From: Pantoea eucrina
GTDB taxonomy: Bacteria; Pseudomonadota; Gammaproteobacteria; Enterobacterales; Enterobacteriaceae
Assembly (NCBI RefSeq): GCF_002095385.1
Contig: NZ_MIPP01000001.1
Coordinates: 212,366-276,365 of the forward strand
Length of the DNA stretch: 64,000 bases
Direction: 5' to 3'
Shown: in pieces, positions 41,392-51,575 of the stretch
Layout: every line of letters starts with the position of its first letter
How positions within the stretch are numbered: the first letter of the stretch is position 1
Program-made: the position numbers and the translations under genes
The notes under the pieces: model-generated
Seen by the model: only the letters and a program-made list of their open reading frames with translations
Databases searched by the model: none
What the model was told of the DNA's origin: nothing

Positions 41392-44067
41392 ATGTCAGAA
41401 CGTTTACAGAATGACGTGGATCCGATCGAAACTCGTGACTGGCTACAGGCGATCGAATCGGTCATCCGTGAAGAAGGTGTTGAGCGTGCGCAGTATCTGA
41501 TTGATCAGGTCCTGAGCGCTGCCCGCAAAGGTGGTGTAAAAGTAGCTGGCGGTGGCGGTGCTGCTGCAGCGATCAGCAACTATATCAACACCATTGCGAC
41601 AGAAGATGAGCCGGACTATCCGGGCAACACCTCTCTCGAACGTCGTATCCGTTCCGCAATTCGCTGGAACGCCATTGTTTCAGTTCTGCGTGCGTCGAAG
41701 AAAGATCTGGAGCTGGGGGGACACCTCTCTTCTTTCCAGAGCTCTGCCACAATCTATGAAGTGTGCTTCAACCACTTCTTCCGTGCACGCAGCGAAAAAG
41801 ATGGCGGCGATCTGGTCTACTTCCAGGGTCACATTTCTCCAGGCATCTACTCACGTGCGTTCCTTGAAGGACGTCTGACTGAAGAGCAGATGAATAACTT
41901 CCGTCAGGAAGTGCACGGCAACGGCCTGTCATCCTATCCGCATCCAAAACTGATGCCGGACTTCTGGCAGTTCCCGACCGTTTCAATGGGTCTGGGTCCG
42001 CTGAACGCTATCTATCAGGCGAAGTTCCTGAAGTACCTGGAGCATCGCGGCCTGAAAGATACGTCTGGTCAGACGGTGTACGCTTTCCTTGGCGATGGCG
42101 AGATGGATGAACCGGAATCCAAAGGTGCTATCACCATTGCGACCCGTGAGAAACTGGATAACCTGGTCTTCATCATCAACTGTAACCTGCAGCGTCTGGA
42201 TGGCCCGGTCACCGGTAACGGTAAGATCATCAACGAGCTGGAAGGCATCTTTGCCGGTGCTGGCTGGAACGTGATCAAAGTGATCTGGGGCGGACGCTGG
42301 GATGAGTTGCTGAAGAAAGACACCAGCGGCAAACTGATTCAGCTGATGAACGAAACCGTTGACGGCGACTATCAGACCTTTAAATCACGCGACGGCGCCT
42401 ATGTGCGCGAGCACTTCTTCGGTAAATACCCGGAGACCGCTGCGCTGGTGAAAGACTGGTCAGACGAAGAGATTTTCGCGCTGAACCGCGGTGGCCACGA
42501 TCCGAAGAAAATCTACGCTGCCCTGAAAAAGGCGCAGGAGACCAAAGGTCAGCCAACGCTGATTCTGGCTCATACCATTAAAGGTTATGGTATGGGTGAT
42601 ACCGCGGAAGGCAAAAATATCGCCCACCAGGTCAAGAAGATGAACATGGATGGCGTACGCTACATCCGCGATCGCTTCAATGTGCCAGTGGCTGATGAGA
42701 AAATCGAAGAGCTGCCTTACGTCACCTTTGAAAAAGGCTCAGAAGAGTACAACTACCTGCACGGCCAGCGTGAGAAGCTGGGTGGCTATCTGCCAACCCG
42801 TCAGGCGGAGTTCACTGAGAAGCTGGAAATGCCGACGCTGGAAGAGTTCAAACCTCTGCTGGAAGAGCAGAGCAAAGAGATCTCTACCACGATCGCTTTC
42901 GTGCGTGCGCTGAACGTGATGCTGAAGAACAAGTCGATCAAAGATCGTCTGGTGCCAATCCTCGCGGATGAAGCCCGTACTTTTGGTATGGAAGGCCTGT
43001 TCCGTCAGATCGGTATCTACAGCCCGAACGGCCAGCAGTATACGCCGCAGGACCGCGAGCAGGTTGCTTACTATAAAGAAGATGAGAAAGGTCAGATTCT
43101 GCAGGAAGGGATCAACGAGCTGGGCGCAGGTTCATCCTGGCTGGCAGCGGCGACCTCTTACAGCACCAACAACCTGCCGATGATCCCGTTCTACATCTAC
43201 TACTCCATGTTTGGCTTCCAGCGCATTGGCGATCTGATGTGGCTGGCGGGCGATCAGCAGGCGCGTGGCTTCCTGGTTGGCGGTACGTCGGGCCGTACAA
43301 CGCTGAACGGCGAAGGTCTGCAGCATGAAGATGGCCACAGCCATATTCAGTCGCTGACCATCCCTAACTGCATCTCCTACGATCCTTCCTACGCGTATGA
43401 AGTGGCGGTGATCATGCAGGATGGCCTGGTGCGTATGTATGGTGAAGCGCAGGAAAACATCTACTACTACATCACCACGCTGAACGAAAACTACCACATG
43501 CCGGCGATGCCGCAGGGTGCGGAAGAGGGTATCCGTAAGGGTATCTACAAGCTGGAAGAAGTCGAAGGCAAGAAAGGCAAAGTGCAGCTGCTGGGCTCAG
43601 GCTCTATTCTGCGCCACGTGCGCGAAGCGGCACAGATTCTGGCGAAAGAGTACGGTATCGGCTCTGATGTCTACAGCGTAACCTCGTTCACCGAGCTGGC
43701 GCGAGATGGTCAGGATTGCGAACGCTGGAACATGCTGCATCCGACTGAAACGCCACGCGTGCCTTACATCGCTCAGGTGATGAACGATGCGCCGGCCGTA
43801 GCGTCAACCGACTACATGAAGCTGTTCGCAGAACAGGTCCGCAGCTACGTGCCAGCCAGCGACTACCGCGTGCTGGGTACCGATGGCTTCGGTCGTTCTG
43901 ACAGCCGTGAAAATCTGCGTCATCACTTCGAAGTGGATGCGTCATATGTGGTAGTGGCTGCGCTGGGTGAGCTGGCTAAACGCGGCGAAATCGAGAAGCA
44001 GGTGGTAGCGGACGCTATCGCTAAATTCGATATCGACGCTGATAAAGTTAACCCGCGTCTGGCTTAA
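41392..44067 (+). CDS. aceE: Pyruvate dehydrogenase E1 component
   Basis: ThDP-dependent decarboxylation of pyruvate and reductive acetylation of E2 lipoyl groups. 891 residues (887 in E. coli), homodimeric type. ThDP motif GDGEMDEPESKG followed by NCNLQRLDGPV near 230-265; N-terminal E2-binding segment MSERLQNDVDPIETRDW. aceF follows after 13 bases. Confidence 0.98.
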   Translation: MSERLQNDVDPIETRDWLQAIESVIREEGVERAQYLIDQVLSAARKGGVKVAGGGGAAAAISNYINTIATEDEPDYPGNTSLERRIRSAIRWNAIVSVLRASKKDLELGGHLSSFQSSATIYEVCFNHFFRARSEKDGGDLVYFQGHISPGIYSRAFLEGRLTEEQMNNFRQEVHGNGLSSYPHPKLMPDFWQFPTVSMGLGPLNAIYQAKFLKYLEHRGLKDTSGQTVYAFLGDGEMDEPESKGAITIATREKLDNLVFIINCNLQRLDGPVTGNGKIINELEGIFAGAGWNVIKVIWGGRWDELLKKDTSGKLIQLMNETVDGDYQTFKSRDGAYVREHFFGKYPETAALVKDWSDEEIFALNRGGHDPKKIYAALKKAQETKGQPTLILAHTIKGYGMGDTAEGKNIAHQVKKMNMDGVRYIRDRFNVPVADEKIEELPYVTFEKGSEEYNYLHGQREKLGGYLPTRQAEFTEKLEMPTLEEFKPLLEEQSKEISTTIAFVRALNVMLKNKSIKDRLVPILADEARTFGMEGLFRQIGIYSPNGQQYTPQDREQVAYYKEDEKGQILQEGINELGAGSSWLAAATSYSTNNLPMIPFYIYYSMFGFQRIGDLMWLAGDQQARGFLVGGTSGRTTLNGEGLQHEDGHSHIQSLTIPNCISYDPSYAYEVAVIMQDGLVRMYGEAQENIYYYITTLNENYHMPAMPQGAEEGIRKGIYKLEEVEGKKGKVQLLGSGSILRHVREAAQILAKEYGIGSDVYSVTSFTELARDGQDCERWNMLHPTETPRVPYIAQVMNDAPAVASTDYMKLFAEQVRSYVPASDYRVLGTDGFGRSDSRENLRHHFEVDASYVVVAALGELAKRGEIEKQVVADAIAKFDIDADKVNPRLA

Positions 44068-44080
44068 GAGGTAAAGAGTA

Positions 44081-45977
44081 ATGGCTATCGAAATTAACGT
44101 ACCGGATATCGGGTCGGACGAAGTTGAAGTCACCGAAATCCTGGTGAAGGTGGGCGACAGCGTTGAAGCTGAGCAGTCGCTGATCTCTGTGGAAGGCGAT
44201 AAAGCTCGATGGAAGTGCCTTCGCCGCAGGCGGGCGTGGTTAAAGAGATCAAAATCGCCGTCGGTGACAAAGTGAATACCGGCTCGCTGATTATGGTGTT
44301 TGACGCTGAAGGTGCGCCAGAAGCTGCACCGGCTGCCGAAGAGAAAAAAGCAGAAGCCGCGCCGGCTCCTGCTGCTGCAACGGCAACCGCCAGCAAAGAG
44401 GTTAACGTACCGGATATCGGTGGTGATGAAGTCGAAGTCACAGAGATCCTGGTTAAAGTGGGCGACAAGGTTGAAGCTGAGCAGTCGCTGATCACCGTTG
44501 AAGGCGACAAAGCTTCAATGGAAGTGCCTGCGCCGTTTGCTGGCGTAGTGAAAGAGATCAAAATCGCTACCGGCGATAAAGTGAACACCGGTTCACTGAT
44601 TATGATCTTTGACGCAGAAGGCGACGCACCGGCTGCGACGCGAAACCACAGATGAAAGAAGAGGCGACCTCCGCCCCGGCTGCAGCTGCAGGCGCGAAAG
44701 AGGTAAACGTACCGGATATCGGCGGTGATGAAGTTGAAGTGACCGAGGTACTGGTGAAAGCGGGCGATAAAGTCACCGCTGAGCAGTCGCTGATTGTGGT
44801 TGAAGGCGATAAAGCCTCTATGGAAGTGCCGGCGCCGTTTGCCGGTACGGTAAAAGAGCTGAAAGTGGCCACCGGTGACAAAGTCAGTACCGGCTCACTG
44901 ATCATGATCTTTGAAGTGGAAGGCGGCGCACCATCGCCAGCACCGGCAGCCAAACCGGAAGCGGCCGCCGCGCCGGCGAAAGCGGAGGCTAAACCCGCTG
45001 CAGCACCTGCGCCGGCTAAAGCGGAAGCGAAAAGTGAGTTCGCTGAGAATGACGCCTATGTGCACGCCACGCCGGTGATCCGTCGTCTGGCGCGCGAGTT
45101 TGGCGTTAACCTGGCGAAGGTGAAAGGCACCGGGCGTAAGGGCCGCATCCTGAAAGAGGATGTGCAGACTTACGTGAAAGAGGCGGTGAAACGCGCTGAG
45201 GCTGCGCCAGCTGCTGCTGCAGGCGGCGGTCTGCCAGGCATGCTGCCATGGCCGAAGGTAGACTTCAGCAAGTTTGGTGAAGTGGAAGAAGTGGAGCTGG
45301 GCCGTATCCAGAAAATCTCTGGTGCTAACCTGAGCCGTAACTGGGTCATGATCCCGCACGTTACGCACTTCGATAAAACCGATATCACCGATCTGGAAGC
45401 GTTCCGCAAGCAGCAGAACGCGGAAGCTGAGAAGCGCAAGCTGGATGTGAAGTTCACCCCGGTGGTGTTCATCATGAAAGCGGTTGCGGCGGCCCTGGAG
45501 CAGATGCCGCGTTTCAACAGCTCGCTGTCTGAAGATGGTCAGAAACTGACGCTGAAGAAATACATCAACATCGGCGTGGCGGTTGATACGCCAAATGGTC
45601 TGGTGGTTCCGGTGTTCAAGGATGTTAATAAGAAAGGCATCACTGAACTCTCGCGTGAGCTGATGGCAACCTCGAAGAAAGCGCGCGATGGCAAACTGAC
45701 CGCCAGCGATATGCAGGGCGGCTGTTTCACCATCTCCAGCCTTGGCGGCCTGGGCACGACGCACTTCGCGCCTATCGTCAACGCGCCGGAAGTGGCGATC
45801 CTTGGCGTCTCCAAATCGGCCATGGAGCCGGTCTGGAACGGTAAAGAGTTTGCACCGCGTCTGATGATGCCGATCTCGCTCTCGTTTGACCACCGCGTGA
45901 TCGACGGTGCTGATGGTGCGCGTTTCATCACCATCATCAACAATATGCTGTCTGATATTCGCCGTCTGGTGATGTGA
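44081..45977 (+). CDS. aceF: Dihydrolipoamide acetyltransferase (E2), frame interrupted by two 1-base deletions
   Basis: Core of the pyruvate dehydrogenase complex. Three N-terminal lipoyl domains (two DKASME lysine sites intact, the first broken), Ala/Pro linkers, E1/E3-binding domain ([18 protein letters not shown]) and catalytic domain with [12 protein letters not shown]. The frame is lost at about 44206 (GCT[T]CGATG: one T missing, inside the first lipoyl site) and again at about 44636; intermediate stops follow. Restoring two bases gives 632 residues (630 in E. coli). Two breaks in one central gene point to sequencing error. Confidence 0.93.
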
Positions 45978-45984
45978 AGTTAAT

Positions 45985-46008
45985 CAAGGCCGGCAAATGC
46001 CGGCCTTG
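45985..46008 (+). terminator. Hairpin after aceF
   Basis: CAAGGCCGGCA / TGCCGGCCTTG, an 11-bp near-continuous inverted repeat just after aceF, followed by TTGT. Likely a partial terminator or 3' stabiliser separating aceEF from lpdA, which in E. coli also has its own promoter. Confidence 0.65.
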
Positions 46009-46150
46009 TTGTAAGCATTCAGTTGTTACCGCGGTTGGCAGTTTATTAACAATTCTGTAAACTCTCGCGGTGAAATGTCCCGGTGGCGACAGGGTAGCAT
46101 GAGCCTGGGAAAGGTCGCTCTGACCGCCGGCAATCTAACAAGAGGTCATG

Positions 46151-47575
46151 ATGAGTACAGAGATTAAAACTCAAGTCGTGGTACTTGGGGCAGGTCCTGC
46201 AGGTTACTCTGCAGCCTTCCGTTGCGCTGACTTAGGTCTGGAGACCGTTCTGGTTGAGCGCTACAACACCCTCGGTGGTGTTTGTCTGAACGTGGGCTGT
46301 ATCCCGTCAAAAGCGCTGCTGCACGTCGCGAAAGTGATTGAAGAAGCGAAAGCGCTGGAAGAGCACGGCATCGTGTTTGGTCAGCCGCAGACAGACATTA
46401 ACAAAATCCGCACCTGGAAAGAGAAGGTGATCAACCAGCTGACCGGCGGTCTGGCCGGAATGGCGAAAGGCCGTAAGGTCAAAGTCGTAAACGGTCTGGG
46501 TAAATTCACCGGTGCCAACACCCTGGTGGTTGAAGGTGAGGGTGGCGCAACCACCATCAACTTCGATAACGCGATCATCGCCGCAGGCTCACGCCCTATC
46601 GAGCTGCCGTTTATCCCGCATCACGATCCGCGCGTCTGGGACTCTACGTCAGCGCTGGAGCTGCGTGAAGTGCCGAAGCGTCTGCTGGTCATGGGCGGCG
46701 GCATCATCGGTCTGGAGATGGCGACAGTTTACCATGCGCTGGGTTCAGAGATTGACGTGGTTGAGATGTTTGACCAGGTGATCCCGGCAGCGGATAAAGA
46801 CGTGGTTAAAGTCTTTACCAAGCGTATCAGCAAGAAATTCAATCTGATGCTGGAAACCAAAGTCACCGCGGTTGACGCGAAAGATGACGGTATCTATGTG
46901 TCGATGGAAGGTAAAAAAGCGCCTGCTGAGGCGCAGCGCTATGACGCGGTGCTGGTCGCCATTGGCCGCGTGCCAAACGGTAAAGGCCTCGACGCCGGTA
47001 AAGCGGGCGTGGAAGTGGACGAGCGCGGCTTTATCCGTGTCGATAAGCAGATGCGTACCAATGTGCCGCACATCTACGCTATCGGTGATATCGTGGGTCA
47101 GCCTATGCTGGCGCATAAAGGCGTGCACGAAGGCCACGTTGCCGCTGAGGTCATCTCTGGTCTGAAGCACTACTTCGATCCGAAAGTGATCCCATCCATC
47201 GCCTACACCGAGCCGGAAGTTGCATGGGTAGGTCTGACTGAGAAAGAAGCCAAAGAGAAGGGCATCAGCTACGAAGTCTCCACCTTCCCATGGGCGGCCT
47301 CAGGCCGTGCTATCGCTTCTGACTGCGCTGACGGCATGACCAAGCTGATCTTTGACAAAGAGACGCATCGCGTTATCGGCGGTGCTGTAGTCGGCACCAA
47401 CGGCGGCGAGCTGCTGGGTGAAATCGGTCTGGCGATCGAAATGGGTTGTGATGCCGAAGATATCGCGCTCACCATCCATGCGCACCCGACGCTGCATGAA
47501 TCAGTTGGTCTTGCCGCTGAAATCTTTGAGGGCAGCATCACCGATCTGCCAAACGCGAAAGCGAAGAAGAAGTAA
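46151..47575 (+). CDS. lpdA: Dihydrolipoamide dehydrogenase (E3)
   Basis: FAD enzyme that reoxidises lipoamide in the pyruvate, 2-oxoglutarate and glycine systems. Starting at the second ATG (46151, MSTEIKTQVVVLGAG) it has 474 residues, as in E. coli. FAD motif GAGPAGYSAAFRC, redox disulphide GGVCLNVGCIPSKAL, NAD motif GGGIIGLEMATVY and C-terminal HAHPTLHESVG. Confidence 0.98.
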   Translation: MSTEIKTQVVVLGAGPAGYSAAFRCADLGLETVLVERYNTLGGVCLNVGCIPSKALLHVAKVIEEAKALEEHGIVFGQPQTDINKIRTWKEKVINQLTGGLAGMAKGRKVKVVNGLGKFTGANTLVVEGEGGATTINFDNAIIAAGSRPIELPFIPHHDPRVWDSTSALELREVPKRLLVMGGGIIGLEMATVYHALGSEIDVVEMFDQVIPAADKDVVKVFTKRISKKFNLMLETKVTAVDAKDDGIYVSMEGKKAPAEAQRYDAVLVAIGRVPNGKGLDAGKAGVEVDERGFIRVDKQMRTNVPHIYAIGDIVGQPMLAHKGVHEGHVAAEVISGLKHYFDPKVIPSIAYTEPEVAWVGLTEKEAKEKGISYEVSTFPWAASGRAIASDCADGMTKLIFDKETHRVIGGAVVGTNGGELLGEIGLAIEMGCDAEDIALTIHAHPTLHESVGLAAEIFEGSITDLPNAKAKKK

Positions 47576-47593
47576 GTTTCACTTCTGCGATCA

Positions 47594-47621
47594 ACGGCTC
47601 CTGCGGGGGCCGTTTTTTTTT
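47594..47621 (+). terminator. lpdA terminator
   Basis: ACGGCTCC / GGGGCCGT stem with a TGCG loop and a run of at least eight T, 19 bases after the lpdA stop. Confidence 0.88.
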
Positions 47622-47910
47622 GCTGTTACAGCCGCAGGCATAACTAAAGGTTAGCCAGATCATTTTCTGCCACGCTGAAAGTTATGATCTGAAAACCGCC
47701 TGCCGCATATCTGCCGCTTTTTTTTCCGTCTGCAGGGGAATACCCGGACAGTTATGCCGGAAATTGGCTGGATGTTGCTTTTTTGTAAACAGATTAACAA
47801 TCAGGCGAAATCCTGCTATGCTGGCCGACGCAGAACCGGGCACCTCACCCTACTGTTTAACAGCATCAAGGTGTACCGGAAAGCTATACAATGAGAGCGA
47901 GGAGAACGTC

Positions 47911-50508
47911 GTGCTAGAAGAATACCGTAAGCACGTTGCCGAGCGTGCTGCCCAGGGAATCGTACCTAAGCCGTTAGATGCTTCCCAGATGGCCGCGCTG
48001 GTTGAACTGCTGAAAAGCCCGCCTGCGGGTGAAGAAGAATTTCTGGTTGACCTGCTGGTTAACCGCGTCCCGCCAGGCGTTGATGAAGCCGCCTATGTTA
48101 AAGCCGGTTTCCTGGCTGCTGTCGCAACGGGCGAAGCCCACTCTCCTCTGGTTACGCGCGAGAAAGCTGTTGAACTGCTGGGCACCATGCAGGGTGGCTA
48201 TAATATCCACGCGCTGATTGAAGCGCTCGACGACGAAGCACTGGCACCGATTGCCGCTGAAGCGCTGTCCCATACGCTGCTGATGTTCGACAACTTCTAC
48301 GATGTGGAAGAGAAAGCCAAAGCGGGTAACGCCCACGCAAAAAAAATCCTGCAATCCTGGGCTGATGCCGAGTGGTTCCTGAAGCGTCCTAAGCTGGCTG
48401 AAAAAATCACCACCACCGTGTTCAAAGTGACCGGCGAAACCAACACCGACGACCTCTCTCCGGCGCCGGATGCGTGGTCGCGCCCGGATATTCCACTGCA
48501 TGCGCTGGCGATGCTGAAAAACCCGCGTGATGGTATTGAGCCAGACGAGGCGGGCAACATTGGCCCGATTAAACAGATTCAGGCGCTGCAGCAGAAAGGC
48601 TTCCCGCTGACGTATGTCGGCGACGTCGTGGGTACCGGCTCATCACGTAAATCCGCCACCAACTCGGTGCTGTGGTTTATGGGTGAAGATATCCCGTACG
48701 TGCCGAACAAAAAGGGCGGCGGTCTCTGCCTAGGCGGTAAAATTGCCCCAATTTTCTTCAACACCATGGAAGATGCCGGCGCGCTGCCGATCGAACTGGA
48801 TGTTGAGGGCCTGAACATGGGCGATGTGATTGACGTTTACCCGTATAAAGGCGAAGTCCGCAGTCACGAAACCAATGAACTGCTGGCAACCTTTGAACTG
48901 AAAACCGATGTGCTGCTGGATGAAGTCCGCGCCGGCGGCCGTATTCCGCTGATTATCGGTCGCGGCCTGACGACGAAAGCACGCGAGTCACTCGGCCTGC
49001 CGGCAAGCGACGTCTTTGTGCAGGCGAAAGATATCGCCACCAGCACGCGCGGCTACTCGCTGGCGCAGAAGATGGTGGGCCGCGCCTGTGGCGTTGAGGG
49101 TATTCGTCCGGGCGCGTACTGCGAGCCGAAGATGACCTCTGTGGGTTCACAGGATACCACCGGTCCGATGACGCGCGATGAGCTGAAGGACCTGGCGTGC
49201 CTCGGCTTCTCCGCCGATCTGGTGATGCAATCCTTCTGCCACACCGCGGCCTATCCGAAGCCGGTTGATGTGACCACGCACCATACGCTGCCGGATTTCA
49301 TCATGAACCGCGGTGGCGTCTCGCTGCGTCCGGGCGATGGTATTATTCACAGCTGGCTGAACCGTATGCTGCTGCCGGATACCGTTGGCACCGGCGGTGA
49401 CTCACACACCCGCTTCCCGATTGGCATCTCTTTCCCGGCGGGTTCCGGCCTGGTGGCGTTTGCCGCTGCGACTGGCGTGATGCCGCTCGATATGCCGGAA
49501 TCGGTGCTGGTGCGCTTTAAGGGCACCATGCAGCCGGGCATTACGCTGCGCGATCTGGTACACGCTATCCCGCTGTACGCGATTAAGCAGGGCCTGCTGA
49601 CGGTAGAGAAGAAGGGCAAGAAAAACATCTTCTCCGGCCGTATTCTGGAGATCGAAGGTCTGCCGGATCTGAAAGTTGAGCAGGCTTTTGAGCTGTCTGA
49701 TGCCTCCGCTGAGCGTTCTGCTGCCGGTTGTACCATCAAGCTGGATAAAGCGCCGATCATCGAGTACCTGAACTCCAACATCGTCCTGCTGAAGTGGATG
49801 ATCTCGGAAGGCTACGGCGATCGCCGTACGCTGGAGCGCCGCGTTGAGGGCATGGAGAAATGGCTGGCCGATCCGCAGCTGCTGGAAGGCGATGCAGATG
49901 CAGAATACGCTGCGGTGATCGAGATCGATCTGGCGGATATCAAAGAGCCGATTCTGTGTGCACCAAACGATCCGGATGATGCGCGCTGGCTCTCTGACGT
50001 GCAGGGCGAGAAGATTGACGAAGTGTTTATCGGCTCCTGCATGACCAATATCGGTCACTTCCGCGCGGCCGGTAAGCTGCTGGACGCGCATAAGGGCCAG
50101 CTGCCGACGCGTCTCTGGGTGGCTCCGCCAACCAAGATGGATGCGGCGCAGCTTACCGAAGAGGGCTACTACAGCGTCTTTGGTAAAAGCGGTGCGCGTA
50201 TTGAGATCCCGGGCTGTTCGCTCTGCATGGGTAACCAGGCACGCGTGCAGGACGGTGCGACGGTGGTCTCCACGTCGACCCGTAACTTCCCGAACCGTCT
50301 GGGTAACGGCGCCAACGTCTTCCTGGCATCAGCCGAGCTGGCTGCCGTCGCTTCGCTGCTTGGCAAACTGCCAACGCCGGACGAGTATCAGCAGTTTATG
50401 GTGCAGGTGGATAAAACGGCCGGCGACACCTATCGCTATCTCAACTTTGACCAGCTGGGTCAATATACCGCGAAAGCGGACAGCGTGATTTTCCAGACCG
50501 CCGTATAA
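47911..50508 (+). CDS. acnB: Aconitate hydratase B
   Basis: Main TCA-cycle aconitase, also 2-methylisocitrate dehydratase; its apo form binds mRNA under iron or oxidative stress. The GTG start at 47911, after GAGGAG, gives [16 protein letters not shown] and 865 residues, equal to E. coli; the longer upstream frame is non-coding. [4Fe-4S] cysteines lie in GSCMTNIGH and [11 protein letters not shown]-terminal HEAT-like domain present. Confidence 0.98.
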   Translation: MLEEYRKHVAERAAQGIVPKPLDASQMAALVELLKSPPAGEEEFLVDLLVNRVPPGVDEAAYVKAGFLAAVATGEAHSPLVTREKAVELLGTMQGGYNIHALIEALDDEALAPIAAEALSHTLLMFDNFYDVEEKAKAGNAHAKKILQSWADAEWFLKRPKLAEKITTTVFKVTGETNTDDLSPAPDAWSRPDIPLHALAMLKNPRDGIEPDEAGNIGPIKQIQALQQKGFPLTYVGDVVGTGSSRKSATNSVLWFMGEDIPYVPNKKGGGLCLGGKIAPIFFNTMEDAGALPIELDVEGLNMGDVIDVYPYKGEVRSHETNELLATFELKTDVLLDEVRAGGRIPLIIGRGLTTKARESLGLPASDVFVQAKDIATSTRGYSLAQKMVGRACGVEGIRPGAYCEPKMTSVGSQDTTGPMTRDELKDLACLGFSADLVMQSFCHTAAYPKPVDVTTHHTLPDFIMNRGGVSLRPGDGIIHSWLNRMLLPDTVGTGGDSHTRFPIGISFPAGSGLVAFAAATGVMPLDMPESVLVRFKGTMQPGITLRDLVHAIPLYAIKQGLLTVEKKGKKNIFSGRILEIEGLPDLKVEQAFELSDASAERSAAGCTIKLDKAPIIEYLNSNIVLLKWMISEGYGDRRTLERRVEGMEKWLADPQLLEGDADAEYAAVIEIDLADIKEPILCAPNDPDDARWLSDVQGEKIDEVFIGSCMTNIGHFRAAGKLLDAHKGQLPTRLWVAPPTKMDAAQLTEEGYYSVFGKSGARIEIPGCSLCMGNQARVQDGATVVSTSTRNFPNRLGNGANVFLASAELAAVASLLGKLPTPDEYQQFMVQVDKTAGDTYRYLNFDQLGQYTAKADSVIFQTAV

Positions 50509-50525
50509 CGCGACGGGTAAATCGG

Positions 50526-50557
50526 GGGGGATGATGCAAATCATCCCCCTTTTTTTA
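50526..50557 (+). terminator. acnB terminator
   Basis: GGGGGATGAT / ATCATCCCCC, a perfect 10-bp stem with loop GCAA, followed by a T run, 17 bases after acnB. Confidence 0.95.
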
Positions 50558-50678
50558 TGCCTTTTTTACCGGCGGCACTCCCGGCATAATGCGAGCGCGA
50601 TCCCACTTTATTACGCGCGCTGCGCTCAGAATGCACATAAACGTGCAGTCCGGCGCGCTACTGGTATGAGGTAACCCA

Positions 50679-51041
50679 ATGGAGTATGAATTTTTACGCG
50701 ATATCACCGGCCAGGTCAGGGTGCGCATGTCGATGGATCACGAAGCGGTAGGCCACTGGTTTAACGAAGAGGTCCGCGACAACGCCGGGCTGCTGGATGA
50801 AGTGGAGGCGGCGGCGCGTGCGGTAAAAGGCACCCATCAGCAGTGGCAGCGTATCGGACATGAGTACACGCTGTGGCTGGATGAAGAAGAGGTTATGATC
50901 CGCGCTAACCAGCTGGCGCTTGAGGATGAGGGGCTGGAAGAGGGCATGGCCTACTACGATGAAGAGAGTCTCTCGTTCTGCGGCGTGGAGGACTTTCTGG
51001 CGGTCATCGCGGCTTACCGGCAGTTTATGGCGGGCAGATAA
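50679..51041 (+). CDS. yacL: UPF0231 family protein YacL
   Basis: 120 residues, acidic, soluble, conserved in enterics; function unknown. Typical N-terminus [20 protein letters not shown] and C-terminal [18 protein letters not shown]. In E. coli it is followed by speD and speE; here the next gene is yacC, converging only 26 bases away. Confidence 0.93.
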   Translation: MEYEFLRDITGQVRVRMSMDHEAVGHWFNEEVRDNAGLLDEVEAAARAVKGTHQQWQRIGHEYTLWLDEEEVMIRANQLALEDEGLEEGMAYYDEESLSFCGVEDFLAVIAAYRQFMAGR

Positions 51042-51067
51042 CCGGCACCGCGCCACATGATCCATTC

Positions 51068-51415
51068 TTACTTAACGTAGGCCAGCAGGCTCAGTGAATC
51101 ACGCGCCAGCGATTTGCACTTTTTATCGTTATTGATTGCAATGCCGCTCAGATCTTTATAGCTCTCTTCGCCCAGCGCTTTCATGTTGTAGCTGCTGTAG
51201 TTGCTCAAATCCCAGCGGTTCTGCTGGGCAAAAAACACCAGCGCTTTGCGAATTTGTGCATCCGGCAGCGCCTGGTAGCCGCAGTCGTTTTTCAGATAGA
51301 CAAAGACCGCCGTCAGGTCAGCCAGATCTTCCGCTTCAGACTCGCTCAGCGCAAAACTGCTGGTGGAGAAGCCAAAGAGTCCCGCCAGCAGCAGGATCTT
51401 AATGCTTTTTGTCAT
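51068..51415 (-). CDS. yacC: YacC-like secreted protein (PulS/OutS pilotin family)
   Basis: 115 residues with the ATG at 51415, the E. coli length. N-terminal signal peptide ([20 protein letters not shown], cleavage near [10 protein letters not shown]). Mature part with two conserved Cys (NDCGYQALP and [10 protein letters not shown]) and C-terminus LSLLAYVK. The family is named for secretin pilotins, but the role of YacC is unproven. Divergent from cueO. Confidence 0.92.
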   Translation of the reverse strand: MTKSIKILLLAGLFGFSTSSFALSESEAEDLADLTAVFVYLKNDCGYQALPDAQIRKALVFFAQQNRWDLSNYSSYNMKALGEESYKDLSGIAINNDKKCKSLARDSLSLLAYVK

Positions 51416-51521
51416 AATGGTTCTCAGCAAAGGACAATCCATTGACGTTAGCACAGTTACCGTCCGGATTCCGCTTCTTTTACCCCGGCGACGGGCAGGC
51501 TACTATTTTGCTGCCCGGCAC

Positions 51522-51552
51522 TTGACCCTCCCGCAGGGGCAGGGTTTAGGCT
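51522..51552 (+). promoter_or_regulatory. CueR-type promoter of cueO
   Basis: TTGACC (51522-51527) and TAGGCT (51547-51552) separated by an unusually long 19-base spacer containing the near-palindrome ACCCTCCC / GGGCAGGGT. This is the layout of MerR-family copper promoters, where CueR-Cu(I) twists the DNA to activate. Confidence 0.7.
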
Positions 51553-51575
51553 GGGTGCCTCATTATCACAAGGAT

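Noticed and set aside
44081..44940. Tandem repeat suggesting a repeat expansion
   Set aside because: The near-identical segments are the normal three lipoyl domains of AceF.
44895..45893. 332-codon ORF antisense to aceF
   Set aside because: Shadow of the E2 catalytic domain; Arg/His-rich with no recognisable domain.
44081..45977. Three separate lipoyl-domain genes instead of aceF
   Set aside because: The pieces join into one standard E2 when two single bases are restored; overlaps and lack of independent ribosome sites argue against separate genes.
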